Assembly (NCBI GenBank): GCA_049297395.1
Contig: JBAQUG010000221.1
Coordinates: 12,240-76,239 of the forward strand
Length of the DNA stretch: 64,000 nucleotides
DNA from: GWF2-50-93 sp049297395
GTDB taxonomy: Bacteria > Verrucomicrobiota > Lentisphaeria > Victivallales > GWF2-50-93
Reading direction: 5' to 3'
Both the position numbers and the translations under genes were made by a program. Numbering within the stretch: the first letter of the stretch is position 1; each line of letters starts with the position of its first letter. Shown piece after piece: positions 51,542 through 59,187 of the stretch. Below the pieces are notes generated by a model. The model made no database searches and had not been told where the DNA came from. It worked only from the letters and a program-made list of their open reading frames with translations.

Positions 51542-52894
51542 ATGACCGGAACAACATATTACGTTGACCCGCAGGATGGAAATGATACACATTCCGGGGC
51601 AGCGCCTTCAGAACCGCTCAAGACATCCGCGTGTCGGCAGTTCCTCCCAGGCGACACAGTACTTTTCAAACGAGGCAGCGTGATCCGCGACATGCTGCAC
51701 ACATGTGACGGGTCGGACAAAAAGCCGATCACCTATGGAGCCTACGGCACTGGTGGAAAACCGGTTTTTCTCGGCTCAATGACGGCAAGTCTACCTACGG
51801 ACTGGGCTGAAGAAAAACCTTCCGTCTGGCGGTTCACCGGCGCCTTTCCCAGCGAAGTGTGCAATCTGGTTTTCAATGGGGGTGAAATGTGCGGGAACCT
51901 CCGCTGGCAGATTGATGATCTGAAAAAACAGGGGGAATGGCACTACACCCTTATCGGAAAAACCACCGGCAAATCACAATGTGAGACATCAGGAGCCGGA
52001 GGCATCCTCTATATCTTTTCCGACGGCAATCCGGGCAGTTGCTATTCCAGTATTGAATGCTCGCTCTGGGGCAATCGTAAACTGGCCGGCGGCAGTCATG
52101 ATATTGTAATTGAAAATCTGGTCTTCCGGAATTCCGGCGTCCATGGATTTCATGCCGTCGGAGCTGAGAATATCACTCTCCGGCAATGCGAATTCCATTG
52201 CATCGGCGGTGCGGTCTGGAACAGGGAACGACGTATCCGCTTCGGCAATGCCATCGAGTTCTGGGAAGGAGGGAGGAATCTCCTTGTGGAAAAGTGTGTG
52301 TTCAAGGACATCTATGATTCCGGGGTGACCCATCAGGGCGGACCTCCCGCAGTTATTCCGGAACAGATCTTTTTCACAGGCAATCTTTTCATCAATTGCG
52401 GCATGGCCGCCTACGAATGCCGGGAACCGGCGGCAAAGGAAGTCTATTTTGAACAGAATACCTGCATCAACGCAGGCGGTGGATTCAGTATGCAGGGGGA
52501 AGCCCCTCCGCGCCAGTCTGAAATCCATCCGCAGCCGATGGGGCATCATGTCTTCATCTGGCGGATTGTTAAAAACAGCCAGAGGGGCCATGTCTATATC
52601 CGCAACAATATTTTCCATGAGGCGCCCTGTGGGGCAGCCATCTATTCGATCATCGACCCGGCCGATGAACAGCAGTTCGTCATAGACAGCAACTGTTACT
52701 GGCAGACAACAGGCAGAGTGCTGGTCCATATCAACGGTAAAGACTACGCACCGACAGAGTTTAAACTCTACCAGTCAGAAACCGGCAAGGATCATGGGAG
52801 CATGCTTGCAGACCCGCTGTTTCTCGACCCGGAAAAAGGAAATTTCCGCTTGCAGGAAAAATCGCCATGCCCCGGATGGGGAATCATTGAATAA
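51542..52894 (+). CDS. Right-handed parallel beta-helix protein
   Basis: 450 residues from ATG 51542 (MTGTTYYVDPQDGNDTHSGA). The longer frame from 51374 overlaps the previous gene and is read there in another frame. The start motif YYVDPQDGNDTHSG, followed by LKTSACRQFLPGDTVLFKRG, is typical of polysaccharide-lyase-like beta-helix proteins, and repeated short strands (NIVLRNSG..., NITLRQCEFH, NLLVEKCVFKDI) build the helix. No signal peptide is visible from this start, which is unusual for the family. The catalytic type cannot be fixed. Confidence 0.7.
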   Translation: MTGTTYYVDPQDGNDTHSGAAPSEPLKTSACRQFLPGDTVLFKRGSVIRDMLHTCDGSDKKPITYGAYGTGGKPVFLGSMTASLPTDWAEEKPSVWRFTGAFPSEVCNLVFNGGEMCGNLRWQIDDLKKQGEWHYTLIGKTTGKSQCETSGAGGILYIFSDGNPGSCYSSIECSLWGNRKLAGGSHDIVIENLVFRNSGVHGFHAVGAENITLRQCEFHCIGGAVWNRERRIRFGNAIEFWEGGRNLLVEKCVFKDIYDSGVTHQGGPPAVIPEQIFFTGNLFINCGMAAYECREPAAKEVYFEQNTCINAGGGFSMQGEAPPRQSEIHPQPMGHHVFIWRIVKNSQRGHVYIRNNIFHEAPCGAAIYSIIDPADEQQFVIDSNCYWQTTGRVLVHINGKDYAPTEFKLYQSETGKDHGSMLADPLFLDPEKGNFRLQEKSPCPGWGIIE

Positions 52895-52913
52895 ATTTAT
52901 GGAGACTACTGTT

Positions 52914-54656
52914 ATGAAAAATGTATCAATCGTGCAGTCGCCCGCCTGGGTCAAAGATCTGATTATCTACGAGATTGCGACCAAGGGGTTCACTTCTCCC
53001 AATGGCCCGGAAAGCGGCACGTTCAATTCGCTCCGGGAGAAAATGGAATATCTCAGGGAACTCGGGATAACGTGTGTCTGGCTCACCGGCAGCCAATGGA
53101 GCCAGCCGGATCATTTTTACGGCATATGGAACCAGTATGCCTGCATCAGGCCCGACATGCTGGATCCGAGCCTTGGAACTCGTGATGATTTCAAAGGGAT
53201 GATAGACGAGGCGCATCGCTGCGGAATCCGGATTGTCCTGGATGTGATCACGCACGGCGTCATGAACGAAAGCCCTCTAATCCGCGAGAAGCCCCATTGG
53301 TTCAAGGGCGGCAGCTGGGGGATGACGGATTACGACTGGTGCGGCGGACACGGAGACCTCGACGAATGGTGGGTGGATACCTGGGTCGGACTTGTCAGGG
53401 ATTTTCATGTCGACGGGTTCCGGCTGGATGTGGCGATCGGTCGGTTCGACCTGTGGAGTCTGATTCGCAAAAAGGCTTTGGAGCTTGGACATGAGATCGT
53501 GGTGTTTCCTGAATTTGCCCCCGCCACTGCCGGCGTTACGGACTTTACGCAGGACGGATGCAGGTTGAGCAGAGGAGGAAGGCTGTCCGATGACGTTGCC
53601 GGTTTTATCGGCGATGCGGTAGCCAGGAGAAATCTCCTGAATATGTATAAGGTGAAGATAACCTATGCGGATGGATCAGTGGCGGAAAGCCATACGGGGG
53701 ATTTGAATGCGCTTGCCGTGGCCTATGAGGGCGAGTATAAGGAACTGAAGCAGTGCAAGGAATCGGCATATGTCGAGCATGGCGGAATCCTGCGTGTCGA
53801 CAACGTCGGCATCGATAAGAAGATTTCGCATATCGTCGTCTATGACGGCGAAAGATACGGCTGGGAACTTGGCATGACAGGCGACAGGTCGCTCAGGGCC
53901 AAAGGGAAGGCACCGACGCTCCGGCTAAATTTTCCGCTTCGGAAACAGGATGGACAATATTTGTCAATCATGCTGAGCAGCCATGACTACGGCTGGGAAG
54001 GTTTCCCTGCCGGTCAGAATCCCTATTTCGCGCAAGGCAGCCGGTGTTTGTTCGGGTACGCTTTCCTGTTCGCCCCGGCGATACCGATCTTCATGTCGGG
54101 GGAGGAATTCAACGCCGATTTTGTCCCTCTGCCGAAACTTACCCCGAAACTTTACGGCGGCCTTGATCATGGCAAAGGCACCTGGCTGTATGGCAGTTGG
54201 ATCCAATGGGATCAGCTTGCCGCCATGGAAAAGCAGGAGATGCTAACGGATGTGAAAAAAATGATAGGCATCCGTAGACGGGCAGCCTCGCTCATTCGTC
54301 CTTTCCGGATGGGCGAAGAGGCTATGACGCTGTTGCATGTTGATTGCGAATCCGACAGGCCCATTCCTGTCCCATATATGTATTATGATAAGAACCGGAT
54401 GCTTATTGTCGCAGGAAACGCCGACGAGTATGCTGGCGTGGAGGTAAAATTCAAGATGCCAGTCCCTGTGGTGGAAAATCTTCCGTCGGGGAGCTTGTTC
54501 AAGGTTTCCGACCTGTGGAACGGTAAGGAGGCCGGCATGGCGACGGCGGCGGAATTTGAAGACATGACGTGGACAATTTCAAAGGATCGGTCAGCGGGAG
54601 GCGGGCTGCTGGTTCTGGAACTCAAGAGCGAAGGGATGCCGGCATGCCGGCGCTGA
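52914..54656 (+). CDS. GH13 alpha-amylase-family enzyme
   Basis: 580 residues from ATG 52914; GGAG lies 9 bp in front, inside the previous codons, while the upstream frame is read through the beta-helix gene. All four GH13 regions are present: DVITHG, GFRLDVAIGR (nucleophile Asp172), VFPEFAP (acid/base Glu200) and LSSHDYGW (Asp358). Residues about 265-340 form a beta-rich insert (VKITYADGSVAESHTGDLNA). There is no signal peptide, so it probably acts in the cytoplasm on imported alpha-glucans or oligosaccharides. Last gene of the LacI-led block. Confidence 0.85.
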   Translation: MKNVSIVQSPAWVKDLIIYEIATKGFTSPNGPESGTFNSLREKMEYLRELGITCVWLTGSQWSQPDHFYGIWNQYACIRPDMLDPSLGTRDDFKGMIDEAHRCGIRIVLDVITHGVMNESPLIREKPHWFKGGSWGMTDYDWCGGHGDLDEWWVDTWVGLVRDFHVDGFRLDVAIGRFDLWSLIRKKALELGHEIVVFPEFAPATAGVTDFTQDGCRLSRGGRLSDDVAGFIGDAVARRNLLNMYKVKITYADGSVAESHTGDLNALAVAYEGEYKELKQCKESAYVEHGGILRVDNVGIDKKISHIVVYDGERYGWELGMTGDRSLRAKGKAPTLRLNFPLRKQDGQYLSIMLSSHDYGWEGFPAGQNPYFAQGSRCLFGYAFLFAPAIPIFMSGEEFNADFVPLPKLTPKLYGGLDHGKGTWLYGSWIQWDQLAAMEKQEMLTDVKKMIGIRRRAASLIRPFRMGEEAMTLLHVDCESDRPIPVPYMYYDKNRMLIVAGNADEYAGVEVKFKMPVPVVENLPSGSLFKVSDLWNGKEAGMATAAEFEDMTWTISKDRSAGGGLLVLELKSEGMPACRR

Positions 54657-54833
54657 TGGAAATATTTTTTGGATGCAAAAAACATATAAATGTTTGAATT
54701 AAACCATATATCGGCTAGATTTTCCCGCTTTGCCCATGAAAGGGCGGAAGCATAGAAACTGGAAAACTAGGTTCCATAAATAAGCTTGACACCTGTTTTC
54801 CGCAAGCAAAAAACAAAAAAGGAAAAGGAACTC

Positions 54834-55430
54834 ATGCAAGATCGAGCCAAACACAAACTTTGCCGACGCCTAGGTGCATGCATCTGGGGAAAAGCCAAAT
54901 GCCCGAGCGCGAGAAGGCCGTATCCGGCCGGACAGCACGGGAAAACTTCCAAGAACAAACTTTCCACATTCGGAGAGCTCCTCCTGCAGAAACAGAGACT
55001 TAAGGTCTACTACGGACTTAGCGAGAAACAGCTGCATCTCACGTTCGTAGATGCCAAAAAGGGCAAGACCCAGACAGATCAGAAACTCCTCAACCTCCTC
55101 GAATTCAGGCTTGACGCCGCAACCTACCGCAGCGGTCTCGCACCTACAATCCATGCGGCAAGACAGTTTGTCGTACACCGCCATATACTTGTTGATGGAA
55201 AGATCGTCGATCGCCCATCCTACAGGCTCCGTCCGGGACAGGTATTCTCAATAAACGTTGAAAAAGATCCTGCAATTGCGACTGTCGCAAAGAATGCGAA
55301 CTGCGAAGTTCCCGCATATCTCGAAGTCGACAAGGAAAACTGCAAGGTCAAGGTTATCAGGGAACCTCTTCTCGAGGAAAACCCCACAGGCGTCGAGATC
55401 ATGAGAGTCGTCGAATTCTACGCCAGATAA
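54834..55430 (+). CDS. rpsD: 30S ribosomal protein S4
   Basis: 198 residues from ATG 54834, with AAAGGAAAAGGAA in front; the frame open from 54786 is not needed. Ribosomal protein S4 binds 16S rRNA early in small-subunit assembly. Typical segments: RRPYPAGQHGKTSKNK, QLHLTFVDA in the body, the S4 domain LLEFRLDAATYRSGLAPTIH with VVHRHILVDGKIVDRPSYRL, and the C-terminal PTGVEIMRVVEFYAR. The N-terminus lacks the bacterial MARYxGPxCKLCRREG start and reads KLCRRLGACIWGKAKCPSAR, closer to the chlamydial/PVC form. It stands alone, not in the alpha operon, with its own terminator. Confidence 0.95.
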   Translation: MQDRAKHKLCRRLGACIWGKAKCPSARRPYPAGQHGKTSKNKLSTFGELLLQKQRLKVYYGLSEKQLHLTFVDAKKGKTQTDQKLLNLLEFRLDAATYRSGLAPTIHAARQFVVHRHILVDGKIVDRPSYRLRPGQVFSINVEKDPAIATVAKNANCEVPAYLEVDKENCKVKVIREPLLEENPTGVEIMRVVEFYAR

Positions 55431-55456
55431 AAAATCTGAGATTTCTTATAAATTAA

Positions 55457-55485
55457 AAATCCCGCCTTCCGGCGGGATTTTTTTT
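55457..55485 (+). terminator. Rho-independent terminator of rpsD
   Basis: AAAATCCCGCC-TTCC-GGCGGGATTTT followed by more T residues, 27 bp after the rpsD stop. The UroD-like gene converges on it, so it may serve both. Confidence 0.92.
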
Positions 55486-55522
55486 GTATGATTCCTGTCC
55501 AGGAAATTGATTCTGGTTCCTG

Positions 55523-56533
55523 TCAGCCCTGCGGTTTTGGCAGGGGTTTGCCGTAGACTTCCTCGGAGACCCTGCTGAATTCGTTGTACATTATCATCTT
55601 TGTTTCGGCTGGCGTGCCTATGGCTTCGCCGTCGCCGTAGTCGGAGAATACGAATCCGCCTTCTGGAGACATCCAGTGCTTTGCCAGATTATTCGCATCC
55701 TGCACTATGAGATCCTTACGTGCTTTTGGCAGAGTGGCCTGAATGTCGGCGAGGGATTCGAAGGAGATCTTCCCTCGGTAACGGGTGCCGACCTCCTCGA
55801 TCCCCAGTGCGCGTGGCTGCTGGAGGTTGACAGCATCGACTCCGGCGTCTATATACCCCTGGATTATTTCGTTCACCTTGCCGCACGAGTGCACCCATAC
55901 ATCCTGTCCGCCTTCGTGCATGGCATCAAATATCTTCTTGTATTTTGGGAAGAAGAAGTCATACCAGAGGTCCATTGATATGAAAGCGGCCTGCTGCGTG
56001 CCCCAGTCATCGGTCATTCTGAACGAATGCAGCCTTTTGCCGAAGCGTTCCTGGCAGTTCCTGACCAGGGAGATGTGGGTGTCGACAATCTTGTCGGCTA
56101 GTGCTGACGCATTCTCCCTGTCGGAGAGGAGCCCCATGAGCGTGTTTTCAAATCCGGCAAGAGAGTGCATCCTTTCGAAGAGGATCATGAATATGCCGGC
56201 CATGGTGTATTTTTCCTCCTTCTCTGCTGCTTTGAAGACGGCCTCGCAGTCCTTATAACGCCAATCCTGGCTGTAGTCAGGAGGAATCACTTTGCCATGT
56301 TCGGAAAGATCAGAGAGAGGATGCCCTGTGACCTGTCCCATGTTCTTGACGTCGGTCTGCTCCCAGATGCAGCCCCATTCGTCGGACTTGACGCCGTTCT
56401 CGATGCGGTCGGCGGAAGGTATTGGTATCCAGGCGGTATCATCGCATTTGAAGCAACCCATCCTGACCGGCAGCCGCTCCGGATTTTTGAACTGAATGGC
56501 GGCCTTTACTATTTCCTTCGGGCTCTGCGACAT
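55523..56533 (-). CDS. UroD/MtaA-superfamily protein
   Basis: 336 residues. Motifs of the UroD-like methyltransferase group: RLPVRMGCFKCDDTAW, FRMTDDWGTQQAAFISMDLW, VWVHSCGKVNEIIQGYIDAG with the HSCG metal/substrate site intact, and the C-terminal GGFVFSDYGDGEAIGTPAET. The HSCG motif makes it closer to MtaA/CmuA-like methyltransferases than the two UroD proteins at 3222 and 14646. Divergent from the AraC gene at 56673, with an intergenic gap of about 140 bp. Confidence 0.82.
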   Translation of the reverse strand: MSQSPKEIVKAAIQFKNPERLPVRMGCFKCDDTAWIPIPSADRIENGVKSDEWGCIWEQTDVKNMGQVTGHPLSDLSEHGKVIPPDYSQDWRYKDCEAVFKAAEKEEKYTMAGIFMILFERMHSLAGFENTLMGLLSDRENASALADKIVDTHISLVRNCQERFGKRLHSFRMTDDWGTQQAAFISMDLWYDFFFPKYKKIFDAMHEGGQDVWVHSCGKVNEIIQGYIDAGVDAVNLQQPRALGIEEVGTRYRGKISFESLADIQATLPKARKDLIVQDANNLAKHWMSPEGGFVFSDYGDGEAIGTPAETKMIMYNEFSRVSEEVYGKPLPKPQG

Positions 56534-56672
56534 GGAAATTCCTCCATAAAATTGTGTGGTAACCTGTGAATTGCCGTTTGAGATATAACATAGGGTTTGT
56601 ATCTTAACAGTTCGTCCACTTTTATATACTGGAGAAAATTACACAGATTATAGGACTTTGGAACATAATTTT

Positions 56673-57542
56673 ATGGCAAGGACATCAAATCCCGGCAGGA
56701 TAGAGTTCAGGAAGGAATGGTTCAGTCTCCCATTGATGACACACGGGGGATACGACCTGCTCCTGCGGCCGCGGGCTCTCATGCGCCATCGCCATTCCGG
56801 TTTCGAGATCACGTTCATCGACAAAGGCGAAGCGGCCTGGGTTCTGGCGAATGGGAAAAAGATGGTTCTGCGCGGAGGGGACATGGCGGTAATACAGCCT
56901 AAGATCGAACATTACGGGGAAATGCAGATCATAAAGCCATGTTCACTTTTCTGGGTAGTCATAGACTTCAAGCTTGCCGGAAAGACGCAGGTGCCTCCTG
57001 CATTTGAAAGTGAACTGAAGAAGCTTGGGTCTGCATATAAGAATGCCGGCAACAAGGTGATTTCTGCGACAGAAAAGATATGCAGTCTCTTCCAGGAGCT
57101 CAAGAATTCGGCAGTTGCCGCTGAAAGGGGGAAGACGGATTCCTTTTCACCTCTGCTCAACCGCCTGCTGATTCTCCAGATTGTCGGCGAGGGAGCCAGG
57201 CTTTTCTCCACAACCGATCATATCAATAAGATGCTTACAGTCTCCAAGCCCGCCATCGAATATATGAGGAAGAACTACAGGCGTGCATTCTCGATGCCGG
57301 AGATTGCCGAAGCCGTAGGGATAGGCGTCTCCAGATTCAATGATAAGTTCAAGGAGGAGACTGGTCTTACCCCGGCCGATTATCTGAACAGGCTCAGATG
57401 CGACAAGGCCATGGAGATGCTCTCGTCAGGCAGATATTCCGTCACGGAAACTTCTTTCAGCAGCGGATTCACAAGCTCGCAGTATTTCGCCAAGGTCTTC
57501 AGGAAATACACAGGCAGAAATCCCGCCAGTTTCATTCCATGA
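56673..57542 (+). CDS. AraC-family transcriptional regulator
   Basis: 289 residues from ATG 56673; a TTG at 56658 is also in frame and GGAAC stands between them. An N-terminal cupin-like sensor (MRHRHSGFEITFIDKGEAAW) is followed by the two C-terminal helices FSMPEIAEAVGIGVSRFNDK and YSVTETSFSSGFTSSQYFAK. It is divergent from the UroD-like gene, the same pairing as at 3222/4510 and similar to 18600/19638. Confidence 0.85.
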   Translation: MARTSNPGRIEFRKEWFSLPLMTHGGYDLLLRPRALMRHRHSGFEITFIDKGEAAWVLANGKKMVLRGGDMAVIQPKIEHYGEMQIIKPCSLFWVVIDFKLAGKTQVPPAFESELKKLGSAYKNAGNKVISATEKICSLFQELKNSAVAAERGKTDSFSPLLNRLLILQIVGEGARLFSTTDHINKMLTVSKPAIEYMRKNYRRAFSMPEIAEAVGIGVSRFNDKFKEETGLTPADYLNRLRCDKAMEMLSSGRYSVTETSFSSGFTSSQYFAKVFRKYTGRNPASFIP

Positions 57543-57632
57543 TTTATCCCGTTTTTTCTTGCTTTTATCCCGGTTTTACCGTAGTTTCCAGATCAACAGT
57601 CAACATCCAGTAATATTAGAGAGTATGAAACA

Positions 57633-59138
57633 ATGAAAAAACAGATTGAATGCGCAGTCCTTGTTCTTATCATGATCGTAATGGCGGGATGTTCTTCAAC
57701 GGACTCTTCGGTCGGATCATATGATTCAGGTGCAGTTTATAATCGCCCTCTTTACAGCACAATCGCAAGGAAATCGATGGCATATGAAGGTGTTGAGCGC
57801 AATCCGGTAATTGTCGTCCACGGTTTTCTCGGAGCCAGGCTGAAGAATACAAGGACCGATGAGATCATCTGGGGGGATTTCACTGGATTACAGATGCTGG
57901 GTTATTCAAACGAGCAGTTGAAGGGTATAAGCGTTCCAATGGAAATCGGAAAGCCTCTCAGGGATCTGAAGAACGACGTGCACCCTTATTCGATACTCCA
58001 AAATGTCAATGTCAGGATACTGGGAATGCATTTCAACATGGATGCATATGACAAGATGCTCGAAATTCTTGGTAGGGGAGGATATGTTCCCGAAGATAAA
58101 GCCATTCCTGAAGATAAAAATTTCGCCTCATTGTTCGTCTTCTATTATGACTGGCGCCGCGATCTGCCTGAAAACGCAGCCTTGCTCAATGAATTCATCC
58201 TTCAGAAAAGGGCATATATGCAGACGATGTACAAGAAATGCTACGGACTGGATGATTACGATGTCCAGTTCGACATCATAGCCCATTCCATGGGCGGACT
58301 TCTTTCCCGTTACTATCTTGAATACGGGAACCAGGATCTTCCTGCGGACGGTTCCATGCCGGTGCTTGACTGGCGTGGAAGCAAATATATCGACAAACTT
58401 GTAGTTGTCGCAACTCCCAACGCCGGATATCTGGACACTTTTGTCGAACTTCAGAAGGGGCTTCAGCCAGCTCCCGAACTTCCCGCGTACCCTCCAGGAA
58501 TAATCGGTACTTTCCCGACCTACTACCAGATGCTTCCCATTGTCAGCACCCGTCCGCTGGTATACAAGGATGATCCGAACGGCAATCCTGTCGATATTTT
58601 CGATCCGGAAATATGGATCAGGATGAATTGGGGGCTTGCGGATCCGAAGCAGGACGAAGCATTGAAAATAATTCTTCCAGAAGTGAAGACTCCCGGGGAT
58701 AGGCACGCCATAGCCGTCGATCATCTGAAGAAATGCCTGAAAAGGGCCAGGCAGTTTACCGATGCCATGAGAATGGACTCTGTTCCGCCTGATGACGTGG
58801 CGATGTACCTTTTCCTGGGAGATGCAGTACCCACCAGGAGGACTGCCGTGGTCGACCGCAGGACAGGAGAGTTTGAAGTCACTGATTATGAGTCAGGCGA
58901 CGGGAAAGTCCTGGCTTCAAGCGCGCGCATGGATGATCGTGAAGGAGGGGCATGGAGGCCATTTGACAGGACACCGGTCAAATGGCAGGTGATAATGCAT
59001 GTTTTTGCCGCGCACATGGGGATCACTTCCAGCCATGAATTCAGTGATAATTTGAGATATTATCTTCTTGAGGCGACAACAAAGAAACAGGCGGAAAGAA
59101 GAAGGCAGCAGGTTTCCCCGGCCGTAAATATTCACTGA
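57633..59138 (+). CDS. Lipase/acyltransferase-type lipoprotein (LCAT-like)
   Basis: 501 residues. The signal MKKQIECAVLVLIMIVMAGC ends in a lipobox, so the protein is lipid-anchored. The core is an alpha/beta hydrolase: NPVIVVHGFLGARLKNT, then AHSMGGLLSRY with nucleophile Ser219, and VVVATPNAGYLDTF, the pattern of lecithin:cholesterol-acyltransferase-like and triacylglycerol-lipase proteins. The C-terminal Asp and His were not placed; HVFAAHMG is a candidate. The last residues and the stop codon are encoded by a 41-bp palindrome. It is followed after 49 bp by the hydrolase/acyltransferase fusion gene, which suggests joint action on lipids. Confidence 0.78.
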   Translation: MKKQIECAVLVLIMIVMAGCSSTDSSVGSYDSGAVYNRPLYSTIARKSMAYEGVERNPVIVVHGFLGARLKNTRTDEIIWGDFTGLQMLGYSNEQLKGISVPMEIGKPLRDLKNDVHPYSILQNVNVRILGMHFNMDAYDKMLEILGRGGYVPEDKAIPEDKNFASLFVFYYDWRRDLPENAALLNEFILQKRAYMQTMYKKCYGLDDYDVQFDIIAHSMGGLLSRYYLEYGNQDLPADGSMPVLDWRGSKYIDKLVVVATPNAGYLDTFVELQKGLQPAPELPAYPPGIIGTFPTYYQMLPIVSTRPLVYKDDPNGNPVDIFDPEIWIRMNWGLADPKQDEALKIILPEVKTPGDRHAIAVDHLKKCLKRARQFTDAMRMDSVPPDDVAMYLFLGDAVPTRRTAVVDRRTGEFEVTDYESGDGKVLASSARMDDREGGAWRPFDRTPVKWQVIMHVFAAHMGITSSHEFSDNLRYYLLEATTKKQAERRRQQVSPAVNIH

Positions 59139-59164
59139 ACTATGTCTGTCCAGTGAATATTTAC
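59124..59164. repeat. 41-bp palindrome, subfamily A, forming a stop codon
   Basis: Arms GTAAATATTCACTGAAC and GTCCAGTGAATATTTAC (one mismatch) around TATGTCT. The TGA in CACTGA is the stop codon of the lipase-type gene, whose last residues VNIH are read from the repeat. Confidence 0.75.
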
Positions 59165-59187
59165 ATCCAATCATCCATGGGACGACA

